Positions 1-7,709 of a stretch of 43,988 bases of DNA are shown here, piece after piece (positions within the stretch are counted from its first letter, which is position 1; each line of letters begins with the position of its first letter). The position numbers and the translations under genes are program-made. The stretch spans positions 1-43,988 of the forward strand of contig NZ_RDFA01000011.1 in NCBI RefSeq assembly GCF_004118325.1. The letters run 5' to 3'. Below the pieces are notes generated by a model, which saw nothing but the letters and a program-made list of their open reading frames with translations, made no database searches and was not told the origin of the DNA. This DNA comes from Halorientalis pallida. Its GTDB lineage: Archaea > Halobacteriota > Halobacteria > Halobacteriales > Haloarculaceae.

Positions 1-789
1 CAGCAGGAGCATGATCAGCGCGCTCCCCAGCAGGGGGAAGGCGAAGAGGATCAGCGCCGACTGGGTGAGGATCGTCCACGAGAAGATGTCCAGGTTCGCC
101 CAGGTCACCTCCTCACTGCGTTCGGTGAAGATGGTCGCGATGAAGTTGATCGCACCCATCGTCGCCGAGACCCCGGTGAGGTGCAGGCCGAGCATCATCA
201 GGTCGGCCCCCATCTGGGTCTGTTCGACCGACAGCGGCGGGTACATCACCCAGGAGGTCTGGGCGGTGCCGATGCCGGGGATGAGGAAGCCGCCCCAGAC
301 CAGCAGTGCGCCGGGTGGGAGCAGCCAGAACGCGATGGCGTTGATCCGCGGGAACGCCATGTCGTCCGCATCGATCAGCAGTGGGACGAAGTAGTTCGAG
401 AACGCCGCCAGAATGGGCGTCCCGAACAGGAACAGCATCGTGATCCCGTGGCTGGTCAGGATGGCGTTGTAGAAGCCGTTCTCGACGACGGCCCCTGCCG
501 GGACGATGAGTTGGACCCGGATGAGGAAGGCCATGAGGCCACCGACCGCGAACGCCAGCACCCCGTAGGTGCCGTACAGCATTCCAATGTCCTTGTGGTC
601 GACGGTGGTGAGCCACCGCACGATTCCGCCGGGCTTTTCTTCGTGCCCGTACCCTGTCTCCTCGCCGATCGCGCCGCCACCGGCGAGTGGCGTGTACGAG
701 CGCCAGTCCTCGATCCGTGTCAGCAAGGCCGCCACGGCGATGAGGAAGACACCCATCAGCACCGTTAGTGCGAGCTGTTCTGCAGCCAT
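1..789 (-). CDS. coxA: Cytochrome c oxidase subunit I (heme-copper oxidase), 5' part
   Basis: Membrane subunit of a terminal oxidase that reduces O2 and pumps protons. Only the first 263 codons lie in the window and the frame is still open at base 1. An N-terminal membrane segment (about 5-23) is followed by the family's typical start WLTTVDHKDIGMLYG (about 59-73). TSHG gives His114, the low-spin heme ligand known in this family; the Cu-B histidines would lie outside the window. ATG at 789 fits a TATA box about 29 bases upstream, so the mRNA is probably leaderless. Two small membrane genes and a halocyanin follow upstream, a common haloarchaeal oxidase neighbourhood. Identification is firm; the oxidase subtype cannot be set from this part. 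Confidence 0.95.
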   Translation of the reverse strand, partial: MAAEQLALTVLMGVFLIAVAALLTRIEDWRSYTPLAGGGAIGEETGYGHEEKPGGIVRWLTTVDHKDIGMLYGTYGVLAFAVGGLMAFLIRVQLIVPAGAVVENGFYNAILTSHGITMLFLFGTPILAAFSNYFVPLLIDADDMAFPRINAIAFWLLPPGALLVWGGFLIPGIGTAQTSWVMYPPLSVEQTQMGADLMMLGLHLTGVSATMGAINFIATIFTERSEEVTWANLDIFSWTILTQSALILFAFPLLGSALIMLLL

Positions 790-815
790 TGATACTCGAC
801 CTTCAGGACTGGGGG

Positions 816-821
816 ATAAAG
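816..821 (-). promoter_or_regulatory. TATA box of coxA
   Basis: CTTTAT on the minus strand, centred about 29 bases before the ATG. This spacing puts the transcription start at or beside the start codon. Confidence 0.55.
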
Positions 822-943
822 AAAGATTCCCTTTGGGTCACCCCGAACCTGTTCGTCCGGGGACGGCGCGCCGACACAGCGCCATCTCGAAGTCGGACAG
901 CGTGGAGAGTCGGCGTCCGCGAGAGAAGAGAGATCGGAACCGA

Positions 944-1198
944 TCAGGCGGAGTGGTCTTCGTCGCCGTCCATCTCGGCCTCGGCCTCGGAGATTGCCTT
1001 CCCGGAGTAGTAGGTCAGGATGGCCAGCAGAACGAACGAGGCGATCAGGATGCCGAACTGGAGCGACGAGATGACGTTGTCCCACCCGAACGGGTTGACC
1101 AAGCCGAAGGCCACGATGAAGAACAACAGGATGCCAAGCGGGATCATGTTGACCGTGAGGTCGAGGATGGTTTCGCGGTCGAATGTACTCGGGAGCAT
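944..1198 (-). CDS. Small two-helix membrane protein of the oxidase cluster
   Basis: An 84-residue protein with two hydrophobic helices (about 16-35 and 45-65) separated by a short loop containing NPFGWDN, and a very acidic tail ending in DGDEDHSA. It resembles small haloarchaeal proteins found beside cox genes (I think DUF6684-like), whose function is unknown to me. It lies on the same strand as coxA but has its own TATA-like element 26 bases upstream of the ATG, so it may be transcribed separately. A role in oxidase assembly or stability is only inference from position. Confidence 0.75.
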   Translation of the reverse strand: MLPSTFDRETILDLTVNMIPLGILLFFIVAFGLVNPFGWDNVISSLQFGILIASFVLLAILTYYSGKAISEAEAEMDGDEDHSA

Positions 1199-1220
1199 AC
1201 TATCGGGTTTGCAGACGACG

Positions 1221-1227
1221 ATAAATA
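1221..1227 (-). promoter_or_regulatory. TATA box of the 84-residue membrane protein gene
   Basis: TATTTAT on the minus strand, about 26 bases before the ATG at 1198; predicts a leaderless transcript. Confidence 0.5.
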
Positions 1228-1267
1228 GGTTGTCGGAATCGTCGCGTCGACGGCCCGGTCGTCGCGG

Positions 1268-1684
1268 TTACCGGGCGTCGACGTTCCGTTCGAGCGCCTG
1301 CACCGTTCCCCCCGCAGCCAGCAAGAGGATTCCGGCGACCGCCACGGCGAGCGCGCGCGGGACGAGGAGCCCGAAGTCACCGGGTGCGGCGATCACGCCG
1401 ACCAGCACGCCGGGGTCGACGCCGACGCGCCAGGCGACGAGGCCGATGCCGATCACCGCGAGGACGCTGCCGAAGGCCAGCAGGGAGCCCCACAGCGTGT
1501 CGACGTACTCCGACTCTTTGAGGATGCCGGCGACGCTGCCGCCGAACAGCAACAGGCCGCCGACGGCGATCGAGAAGATGCCGACGATGATGCCGACTTC
1601 CGAGAGTACGAACCCGAGCGCGACGAACATGGGCCACGGGCTGGCTTTCCGGTACTGGTCGCTCAGGCCGGGGTCCTCTTCCAT
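1268..1684 (-). CDS. Cox-cluster membrane protein, four helices
   Basis: A 138-residue protein with four hydrophobic segments (about 18-40, 43-57, 66-86 and 106-127) and a short charged N-terminus, MEEDPGLSDQYRKASPWP. It matches the general look of proteins annotated as 'cox cluster protein' in haloarchaea, always near oxidase genes; no catalytic motif is visible. Start ATG at 1684 sits 25 bases after ATTTTAC on the minus strand. It is divergent from the halocyanin gene, so the 98-base gap between them carries two promoters. Function unknown. Confidence 0.7.
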   Translation of the reverse strand: MEEDPGLSDQYRKASPWPMFVALGFVLSEVGIIVGIFSIAVGGLLLFGGSVAGILKESEYVDTLWGSLLAFGSVLAVIGIGLVAWRVGVDPGVLVGVIAAPGDFGLLVPRALAVAVAGILLLAAGGTVQALERNVDAR

Positions 1685-1705
1685 ACCCCTACATGGGCCC
1701 GAGAC

Positions 1706-1712
1706 GTAAAAT
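1706..1712 (-). promoter_or_regulatory. TATA box of the cox-cluster protein gene
   Basis: ATTTTAC on the minus strand, about 25 bases upstream of the ATG at 1684. Confidence 0.45.
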
Positions 1713-1748
1713 GGGCATCGAAACCCCGAGCCGCCGACTCGGAACCAA

Positions 1749-1754
1749 CATATT
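1749..1754 (+). promoter_or_regulatory. Likely TATA box of the halocyanin gene
   Basis: CATATT centred about 31 bases before the ATG at 1783; predicts little or no leader. Confidence 0.45.
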
Positions 1755-1782
1755 CACTACCACCCCCTTCTAACGCCCGACC

Positions 1783-2514
1783 ATGAGCGACCGTTCGGAG
1801 GACGTGTCACGACGGGGTTTCCTCATGGCGACGGCGGGCGGCGCTGCGGCCGCCGGCGTCGCGGGCACGGCGGCTGCCCAGGAGACCACGCAGACTGGCG
1901 GCACCGCGACGGCGAACGGGACGGCAACTAACGGCACCGCGGCCAACGGGACGAGCGCCCCAGAAGGCACCGAGGGCGGCGGTGGCGGTGGCGGCGGTGG
2001 CGGCATCCCCGACCTCGGCGGCTACCTGGACGACGCCAACACCTACGGCGGGAGCGTCACCGACAAGACCGGGCAGAGTACGGTCACGGTGCAGGTGGGT
2101 GCCGGCGACGGGTTCGCGTTCAGCCCCGCGGGCGTCAAAGTGGACAACGGCGCGACCGTCCAGTGGGAGTGGACTGGCGAGGGTGGCGCGCACAACGTCG
2201 TCGCCGACGAGGGGCCGATCGACTCCGGGTCCGCGGTCGGCGGTTCGGGCGTCAAGTACGAACACACCTTCGAGGAGGACGGCATCTACAAGTACTACTG
2301 TAGCCCGCACCAGGGCCAGGGCATGCTCGGCGCGGTCGTCGTCGGGACGGACTACCCGACCATCGAACCCGAGAGCGGCGGTGGCGGTGGCGGCCCCGCC
2401 CTCCCCGGCAGCGCCAAGACCATCGGCGTCGCGACGGCGCTGGTCATGAGCGCGTCGCTGGGCCTGTCCTACATCTTCATGAAGTACGGCGGCGACTACG
2501 AGACGCCCGAATAG
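1783..2514 (+). CDS. Halocyanin (membrane-anchored blue copper protein)
   Basis: A type I copper protein that carries electrons on the outer face of the membrane, probably to the adjacent oxidase. Residues 1-33 form a Tat signal (SRRGFLM followed by an Ala-rich stretch), so the folded protein is exported. A Thr/Asn/Gly linker and a run of glycines (about 65-74) follow, then a plastocyanin-like domain (about 95-200). The copper ligands are visible: His137, and Cys183, His186 and Met191 in YYCSPHQGQGML. A second Gly-rich linker leads to a C-terminal membrane helix (about 213-233) that would anchor the protein. The position beside coxA supports an electron-donor role, which is inferred. Confidence 0.92.
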   Translation: MSDRSEDVSRRGFLMATAGGAAAAGVAGTAAAQETTQTGGTATANGTATNGTAANGTSAPEGTEGGGGGGGGGGIPDLGGYLDDANTYGGSVTDKTGQSTVTVQVGAGDGFAFSPAGVKVDNGATVQWEWTGEGGAHNVVADEGPIDSGSAVGGSGVKYEHTFEEDGIYKYYCSPHQGQGMLGAVVVGTDYPTIEPESGGGGGGPALPGSAKTIGVATALVMSASLGLSYIFMKYGGDYETPE

Positions 2515-2523
2515 GGCGTCCCG

Positions 2524-3054
2524 CTACACGGACGTGTCGACGGTGTGAATTTCGAGATCGACCTCGCGCTGGCGGCCTTCGAGGTCGGCGACGATGCGCT
2601 CGACGACGCGTTCGGCCTCGGCCTGGATCTTCGGTTTCACCTTCTCGATTACCCAGTCCATCGAGACGAATCGCGGGAGGTCAAGCACCCCCGAGTCCGC
2701 CGAGTCCGGCCGGAACGTGACGGTCAGCCGCACGCGACAGGCGTGTTCCTGGCTGTCGGCGCGTTCCTCCGGGATCGGTTCGACGGTCCAGTGCCCCTCG
2801 GCGTCGATGTCTTTCGTGATCTCCCAGTCGATCCGGTTCGGCGGGTCGGTGTCGGTCACCTTCGAGTGTGCAGTGTAGGTGAGTTTCCACCAGGCGAAGG
2901 TGAGGAAGTAGCGCGTCCCCGGACTGCCGTCGCCGTCGCTGCGGACCTCCTTGAGGTACTTCGAGTAATTGGCGTACCCAGGGAAGTCCTCGAGAAACTC
3001 GTAGATCTCCTCGGGCGGCAGGTAGACGACGGTACTGACCTCGACTCTGTCCAC
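2524..3054 (-). CDS. SRPBCC (START-like) family protein
   Basis: A 176-residue protein with the START/polyketide-cyclase helix-grip fold. It opens with VEVSTVVYLPPEEIYEFLED, the usual first strand and helix, then FPGYANYSKYLKEV, then strands around residues 45-120, and closes with a long C-terminal helix (about 130-160). The frame stays open far upstream, but homology begins at the first strand, so GTG at 3054 is preferred. A TATA-like GAATACTT lies about 28 bases before it. Such proteins bind hydrophobic ligands; the ligand here is unknown. It is divergent from the FAD oxidoreductase gene. Confidence 0.75.
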   Translation of the reverse strand: MDRVEVSTVVYLPPEEIYEFLEDFPGYANYSKYLKEVRSDGDGSPGTRYFLTFAWWKLTYTAHSKVTDTDPPNRIDWEITKDIDAEGHWTVEPIPEERADSQEHACRVRLTVTFRPDSADSGVLDLPRFVSMDWVIEKVKPKIQAEAERVVERIVADLEGRQREVDLEIHTVDTSV

Positions 3055-3153
3055 ACAGTCCCTGGGACCGACCGCGCCGTAAGTATTCCGCAGTTCGACC
3101 TCGGCGAGTAAATCGAACGCTTCTATTCGGGGGCCGATCAAGTGCCCGCTGTC

Positions 3154-3891
3154 ATGACCGAAACGACTGACGTGTGCATCGTGGGTGGCGGCGTCGCCGG
3201 ACTGAGCGCGGGCGTGTTCACCGCTCGACACGGACTGGAGACGACAGTCGTGAACGACGGCGAGTCGCTCCTCCGGCGGAACGGCCATCTGGAGAACGTC
3301 CCCGGCTTCCCCGCCGGCGTGAACGCGCGGCGGTTCCTCGACCTCCTCCAACAGCAGGCCGAGGACGCGGGCTGTGCCTTCCACGAGGGAGAAGTGACGC
3401 AGGTCGCCGTCGACGACGAGGGGTTCGACGTGACGACGGCCGCTGGTGACCAGTTCTGGGCCGACTACGTCGTCGCGGCGACGAAGAACACGGTGGAATA
3501 CCTCCGGGGGATCGAGGGCCTGGGGTTCGTCGACCGCGGGAAGATGTTCGTCGACACCGACGAGCGCGGACAGACCGGCGTCGACGGGCTCTACGCCGCC
3601 GGTCGACTGGCCGAGAAACCCCACCAGACGGCTGTCTGTGCCGGCCACGGGGCGGAGGTCGCCGTCACCCTGCTGGAAGAAGACGACCGCCCCTTCTACC
3701 ACGACTGGGTCGCGCCCGAGGGCTACTTCTCGGATCGAGGTCGGGACGTGCCGCCGGGCTGTGAGGAGATCGACGAGACCGAGCGGGAAGTGCGCGAGCG
3801 CGAGGCGATGGACGTGATGACCGACGCGTTCGCCGAGCGCCACCCCGGCGAGCCGACCCAGCACCCCAGCGTCGCCGACGACGGTGACTGA
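3154..3891 (+). CDS. Thioredoxin-reductase-like FAD protein, FAD domain only
   Basis: A 245-residue flavoprotein. VGGGVAGLSAG near the N-terminus is the Rossmann dinucleotide-binding loop, ENVPGFP matches the thioredoxin-reductase group, and VDGLYAAGRL near residue 155 is the second FAD-contacting motif. The family normally has an inserted NADPH domain carrying a CxxC redox pair. Here the two halves of the FAD domain are joined directly and no CxxC is present. About 85 further residues follow, ending in an acidic tail. The hydride donor and acceptor are unknown. ATG at 3154 is preferred to GTG at 3142 because the Rossmann strand begins soon after. Confidence 0.8.
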   Translation: MTETTDVCIVGGGVAGLSAGVFTARHGLETTVVNDGESLLRRNGHLENVPGFPAGVNARRFLDLLQQQAEDAGCAFHEGEVTQVAVDDEGFDVTTAAGDQFWADYVVAATKNTVEYLRGIEGLGFVDRGKMFVDTDERGQTGVDGLYAAGRLAEKPHQTAVCAGHGAEVAVTLLEEDDRPFYHDWVAPEGYFSDRGRDVPPGCEEIDETEREVREREAMDVMTDAFAERHPGEPTQHPSVADDGD

Positions 3892-3943
3892 ATCCACGCC
3901 GTAGTTTCTTCCCCCGGGCGGTCGTATCACCGGTGGAGGTAGT

Positions 3944-4399
3944 ATGAGCGACCTACGACTGGAGAGTCCGGCCTTCGAGGACGGGGGCCGGATTCCGGAG
4001 CGATACGGCTACACCGAGGACGACGTGAACCCGCCCTTGCACGTCGAGAACGTGCCCGACGGGACGGTGTCGCTGGTGTTGATCGTCGACGATCCGGACG
4101 CGATGGAGCCGGCAGGGAAGATCTGGGACCACTGGCTCGTCTGGGACGTCGACCCCGACATCGGTGAGATTCCAGAGGACTGGGCCGCCGACGACGCCAC
4201 GGAGGGGCAAAACGACTACGGGGAACACGGCTACGGCGGGCCGAACCCACCGGATCGGGAACACACCTACCGGTTCCGACTGTACGCGCTGGACGAGACG
4301 CTGTCCCTGCCCACGTCGACCGACAAGGACGACTTGGAAGACGCGATGATGGGGCAGGTACTGGCGAACGCGCGGCTGGAGGGAACGTACGCGCCCTAA
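3944..4399 (+). CDS. PEBP / YbhB-YbcL family protein
   Basis: A 151-residue phosphatidylethanolamine-binding-protein homologue, similar to bacterial YbhB and YbcL. The anion-pocket motifs are present: DDPDAMEPAGKIWDHWLVWD (about 47-66) and YGGPNPPDREHTYRF (about 95-109). The length is normal for the family. Members bind anionic ligands and sometimes inhibit proteases or kinases; the archaeal role is not established. A TATA-like tract is not obvious, although GTATCA lies about 20 bases upstream of ATG. It is convergent with the SCP2-domain gene, with a 78-base gap. Confidence 0.88.
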   Translation: MSDLRLESPAFEDGGRIPERYGYTEDDVNPPLHVENVPDGTVSLVLIVDDPDAMEPAGKIWDHWLVWDVDPDIGEIPEDWAADDATEGQNDYGEHGYGGPNPPDREHTYRFRLYALDETLSLPTSTDKDDLEDAMMGQVLANARLEGTYAP

Positions 4400-4477
4400 G
4401 AAATACGGATTTCACGCGCCCCACCCCCAGGGGTGCCAGGCGCGGTTCGGCCGGTTCGCTACCGGCGTGCGACGACC

Positions 4478-4993
4478 TTACTCCGAGAACTCTTCGTGTG
4501 CGAACACGGAGTCGACCTGTGTCGCACACTCGGTCAGCAGGGTCGCGGCGTCGGAGTACTGGAGGATCTTCTGCATGTCGCCGTCGAGCTCGAACTTGCC
4601 GGACATCATGCCGTCGACGGCGCCGATGTTGCCCCGGGTCAGCTCCACCCAGTTCTCGTAGGTGCCAGTGAGCTTGAAACCGTTGTCGACCTCCTCTTCG
4701 GATTCGATGAGGTACGCGTCGGTACACTCCCCGTCTTCGAGCCCGACGAACGTCTGCCCGGTGTACCCCGAGGCACTCTCGGAGACGTACTGATCGAGTT
4801 CGTCCTGGATGTGTTCGGGCATGGCCTCGACGTCGATGTCGTCGAGAGGCATGTCAGTCATCTTGAAAATGAAGTCGCCGTTGAAATCCACCCCCCAGCC
4901 AGCGGATTTCTCGGCGTACTCTTCGTTGCTGTTTACCTTCGCCTGATAGTCTTCGAACCATTCCGAACTCGGGAATATGAGTCCATCTGCCAT
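4478..4993 (-). CDS. SCP2 sterol-binding-domain protein
   Basis: A 171-residue acidic soluble protein. A WGVDFNGDFIFKM strand and the later GKFELDGDMQKILQYSDAATLLTE-type helix resemble the SCP2 lipid-binding fold, in which a hydrophobic tunnel holds acyl chains. No signal peptide or membrane segment is present, so it should be cytoplasmic. ATG at 4993 lies about 30 bases after TTTTAC on the minus strand, and the mRNA is probably leaderless. The gene diverges from coaBC. The ligand is unknown; haloarchaea make isoprenoid rather than fatty-acyl membranes, so the natural substrate is not obvious. Confidence 0.8.
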   Translation of the reverse strand: MADGLIFPSSEWFEDYQAKVNSNEEYAEKSAGWGVDFNGDFIFKMTDMPLDDIDVEAMPEHIQDELDQYVSESASGYTGQTFVGLEDGECTDAYLIESEEEVDNGFKLTGTYENWVELTRGNIGAVDGMMSGKFELDGDMQKILQYSDAATLLTECATQVDSVFAHEEFSE

Positions 4994-5020
4994 AGCAACT
5001 CCATTTCAAACCCAACCCTA

Positions 5021-5026
5021 GTAAAA
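5021..5026 (-). promoter_or_regulatory. TATA box of the SCP2-domain gene
   Basis: TTTTAC on the minus strand, about 30 bases before the ATG at 4993. Confidence 0.5.
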
Positions 5027-5044
5027 GTTCACGCGCAAATCTAC

Positions 5045-5063
5045 GGGTGCTTTTTAAGCACCC
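5045..5063 (+). promoter_or_regulatory. Perfect inverted repeat over the coaBC TATA box
   Basis: GGGTGCTT TTT AAGCACCC: 8-base arms with a 3-base centre, with the TATA element CTTTTTAAG (5050-5058) in its middle. Expected transcription start is near 5080. A second short GC hairpin, CCCCC AAATC GGGGG, follows at 5061-5075. Symmetry around a TATA box is compatible with a repressor operator, but could be coincidental. Confidence 0.5.
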
Positions 5064-5081
5064 CCAAATCGGGGGCTCTCT

Positions 5082-5141
5082 ATGGAACCCCTACGGATTT
5101 ACACCGCGGGGGCCAAGAGCGGATCATGCTTTCCGGAGTGA
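5082..5141 (+). CDS. Possible 19-residue leader ORF overlapping coaBC
   Basis: An ATG lies 28 bases after the TATA centre, exactly where a leaderless message would begin. It opens a 20-codon frame (MEPLRIYTAGAKSGSCFPE, stop) that ends 13 bases inside coaBC in a different frame. If transcription starts here, ribosomes would meet this ATG before the coaBC start at 5126. No homology is expected for so short a peptide, so expression is a prediction from spacing only. Confidence 0.3.
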   Translation: MEPLRIYTAGAKSGSCFPE

Positions 5142-6334
5142 ACGTCGCGCTCGGGGTCACCGGCTCCATCGCGGCGGTCAAGACCGTGGAGTTGGCCCAC
5201 GAGTTGCGCCGCCAGGGGGCGTCGGTCCGGGCCGTGATGACCGACAGTGCCACGGGGATCGTTCACCCGTGGGCCGTCGACTTCGCGACCGACGAACCCG
5301 TGATCACGGAGATCACCGGGCGGGTCGAACACGTCGAGTTGTGCGGCCGCGATGGTTGGGCCGACGTGTTGCTGATCGCGCCGGCGACGGCCAACACCGT
5401 CGGGAAACTGGCGGCAGCCATCGACGACACGCCGGTGACGACCACGGCGACGACGGCGCTGGGTGCGGACGTTCCCGTCGTCGTCGCGCCGGCGATGCAC
5501 GAACCGATGTACGACCACCCCGGCGTCCTCGAGACCATCGCCCGCGTCGAGTCCTGGGGCGTCGAGTTCGTCGACCCGCGCATCGAGGAGAGCAAGGCCA
5601 AGATCGCCACCGAGGAGGCCATCGCCACCGGCGTCGCCCGCGCGACGACACCCGACCCGCTGGCGGGCGACCACGTGATCGTCACCAGCGGCGCGACCAC
5701 CGAGGCCGTCGATCCCGTCCGGACGCTCTCGAACCGCGCGTCGGGCAAGACCGGTCGGGCCGTCGCCCGCGCCTGCTACGTCCGCGGCGCGGACGTGACG
5801 CTCGTGCACGGTGTCGTCAGGTCCGGAGGACCTGGCGGCTCGTCGGGCTCCTTCGAGTCCGACGGTGGGGCAGACGTTCACTACGCCGACGTCGAATCGG
5901 TCGAGAGCGCCGCGGAGATGCTCGACGCTGTCCAGGTTCACGCCGACGACGCCGACGCGCTGGTCTCGGCGGCGGCCATCTCCGACTACACCGTTGACGC
6001 GGCCGCGGAGAAGATCAAGTCCGGGCAGGACCGGCTGACGCTCGAACTGACGCCGACGCCGAAACTGATCGACACCGTCCGGGAGGCTCACCCCGACCTG
6101 TCCATCGTCGGGTTCAAAGTCGAGACGGAGGGCGACGAGGAGACGTTGATCGAGCGTGCCCGCGAGACGATGGCGCGGGCGGATCTGTCCTTCGTCGTCG
6201 GGAACCGCGCGGCCGTGATGGGCGAGGCCGAGACGGAGGCGCTCGTGATCCGCCAGGATGGGGTCGACGAGTACGCCGGGAGCAAGGCCGGCCTAGGCGC
6301 GCGCGTCGCGGACGAACTCGCGAGCGAACTGTAG
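5126..6334 (+). CDS. coaBC: Bifunctional CoaBC: phosphopantothenoylcysteine decarboxylase / phosphopantothenate-cysteine ligase
   Basis: A two-domain coenzyme A biosynthesis enzyme: it joins phosphopantothenate to cysteine (CoaB) and decarboxylates the product to phosphopantetheine (CoaC). The N-terminal flavodoxin-like CoaC domain (about 1-175) has GVTGSIAA for FMN, His69 in the HVEL motif as the likely catalytic base, and PAMHEPM (122-128), the archaeal form of the substrate-recognition motif. The C-terminal CoaB domain (about 180-402) has VTSGATTEAVDPVRTLSN and AAISDY followed by KIKS. Length 402 is normal. The frame is open far upstream, but family homology begins at MLSGVNVALGVTGS, so ATG 5126 is chosen. 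Confidence 0.94.
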   Translation: MLSGVNVALGVTGSIAAVKTVELAHELRRQGASVRAVMTDSATGIVHPWAVDFATDEPVITEITGRVEHVELCGRDGWADVLLIAPATANTVGKLAAAIDDTPVTTTATTALGADVPVVVAPAMHEPMYDHPGVLETIARVESWGVEFVDPRIEESKAKIATEEAIATGVARATTPDPLAGDHVIVTSGATTEAVDPVRTLSNRASGKTGRAVARACYVRGADVTLVHGVVRSGGPGGSSGSFESDGGADVHYADVESVESAAEMLDAVQVHADDADALVSAAAISDYTVDAAAEKIKSGQDRLTLELTPTPKLIDTVREAHPDLSIVGFKVETEGDEETLIERARETMARADLSFVVGNRAAVMGEAETEALVIRQDGVDEYAGSKAGLGARVADELASEL

Positions 6335-6396
6335 TTCCCGGATCACGGGAACGTGTAGCCGGGCTTTTGTGGCCGGCGACACGACAGCGAACCGAC

Positions 6397-6870
6397 GTGA
6401 CTGGCGAGCACGAACGGACTGGGGCGGCGTACGTTGAGATCGAAGGCGAACGACAGCTCCTGCTCCCGACGGCGCTCGACGCCTGCGAAGGATTCGAGCC
6501 GGTCGAGGTCGCGACCGACATGGCGTGTGCCGATAGCGGCCCGATCGACGGCCCCTGGACCGGGCTCGACCTCGGCGAACTCCTGACGGCCGCCGAGAGC
6601 CCACCAGCGGCCACACACGTCCTCGTGACCTGCCGGGACGGCTACCGGGTTTGCCTGGACGTGACCGACGCGCTGTCGGCAGTCCTGGCCTACCGCCGGG
6701 ACGGCGACCCGCTCGACCCCGGCGAGATTCGCCTGGTCGGACCGGGGGTCGACAGCGGCCGGAGCGCGACGGGCGTCGTCCGGATCGAACCGGTGGCGCT
6801 GGAGGCCGACGACGATCCGGCGGATCTGGAATCACAGGCATCGGCGAGCGACCCCGCTGTCGAGCCGTGA
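6397..6870 (+). CDS. Short molybdopterin-binding (sulfite-oxidase-like) domain protein
   Basis: A 157-residue soluble protein. TDMACADSGPIDGPWTGLDL followed by ELL, HVLVTCRDGYRVCLDVTDAL and DGDPLDPGEIRLVGPG match the SUOX-type oxidoreductase domain, in which a Cys ligates molybdenum (here probably the Cys in MACADS). It is compact compared with full sulfite-oxidase-type enzymes: there is no export signal and no dimerisation domain. Whether it still binds cofactor is uncertain. GTG at 6397 is chosen because the TTG further upstream would add an unlikely Trp/Arg stretch. It sits on the same strand as coaBC, 62 bases downstream. Confidence 0.65.
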   Translation: MTGEHERTGAAYVEIEGERQLLLPTALDACEGFEPVEVATDMACADSGPIDGPWTGLDLGELLTAAESPPAATHVLVTCRDGYRVCLDVTDALSAVLAYRRDGDPLDPGEIRLVGPGVDSGRSATGVVRIEPVALEADDDPADLESQASASDPAVEP

Positions 6871-6912
6871 GAGAGTCGGAACGCCTTTGCGGGACACCTT
6901 CGAGGCTCTCCC

Positions 6913-7686
6913 ATGCTCGAGGACGTTACAGCCTTCGTCACTGGCGCGAGCCAGGGTATCGGCCGCGAGATCGCGATCAGCCTCGCCGACCACGGCGCGA
7001 ACGTCGCCCTCGCTGCGCGGGGCGACGGCATCCACGACACCGCCGACGCCATCGACGCCCCCGACCGTACGCTCGCGGTCGAAACGGACGTGACCGACGA
7101 GGCGTCCGTAGAGGCCGCCATCGAGGAGACGGTCGACACCTTCGGCGGCCTCGACTGTCTGGTCAACAACGCCGGCATCGCCGGCCCGGTCCAGCCCTAC
7201 GACCGCGTGGCGGAAGCCGACTTCGAGCAGGTGCTCGACGTGAACCTGATCGGTGCGTGGCGCTGTGTGAAACACGCCGGCGCGCACCTTCGGGAGAGCG
7301 ACCAGGGCAGCGTCGTCAACATCGGCTCCATCGGCGGGAAACGCCCCTACGCCAACCGGACGCCCTACAGCGCCTCGAAGATGGGACTGGTCGGCCTGAG
7401 CCGGACGCTCGCCGCCGAGTTGGGCCGGGACGACGTGACGGTCAACGTCGTCCAGCCCGGGCCGGTCCAGGGCGACCGGATCGAGGACGCGATCCAGGAA
7501 CAGGCCAAACTGGCCGACGTAGAGAACGCCGAACCCGCCAGCGTCGGCGGCGACGACTTCACCCTGCCCGAGTACGTCATCGACCCCGAAGACGTGGCCG
7601 AACAGGTGGCATACCTCGCCGGGCCTCACGGCCGGAAGATAACGGGCCAGGAGATCGCCATCGACGCCGGTGGGACCTGTTTCTGA
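6913..7686 (+). CDS. Short-chain dehydrogenase/reductase (SDR)
   Basis: A 257-residue classical SDR, an NAD(P)-dependent oxidoreductase. Visible motifs: cofactor loop TGASQGIG (10-17), Asp60 after strand 3, NNAG (85-88), catalytic Ser139, Tyr152 and Lys156 in the YSASK motif, and PGPVQ after strand 6. The C-terminus ends in ITGQEIAIDAGGTCF, typical of the FabG-like branch (usually DGG). An insertion of about 25 acidic residues near 195-225 lies in the substrate-loop region. The substrate cannot be predicted. The gene stands alone, 42 bases after the molybdopterin-domain gene. Confidence 0.9.
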   Translation: MLEDVTAFVTGASQGIGREIAISLADHGANVALAARGDGIHDTADAIDAPDRTLAVETDVTDEASVEAAIEETVDTFGGLDCLVNNAGIAGPVQPYDRVAEADFEQVLDVNLIGAWRCVKHAGAHLRESDQGSVVNIGSIGGKRPYANRTPYSASKMGLVGLSRTLAAELGRDDVTVNVVQPGPVQGDRIEDAIQEQAKLADVENAEPASVGGDDFTLPEYVIDPEDVAEQVAYLAGPHGRKITGQEIAIDAGGTCF

Positions 7687-7709
7687 GAGCGTGACTCGGA
7701 CGAGCGGCG

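Noticed and set aside
3055..3930. Upstream extension of the SRPBCC frame.
   Set aside because: It is antisense to the FAD protein and not protein-like.
4433..5125. In-frame extension upstream of coaBC, nearly 700 bases.
   Set aside because: It lies antisense to the SCP2 gene and has no homology; the family start is at 5126.
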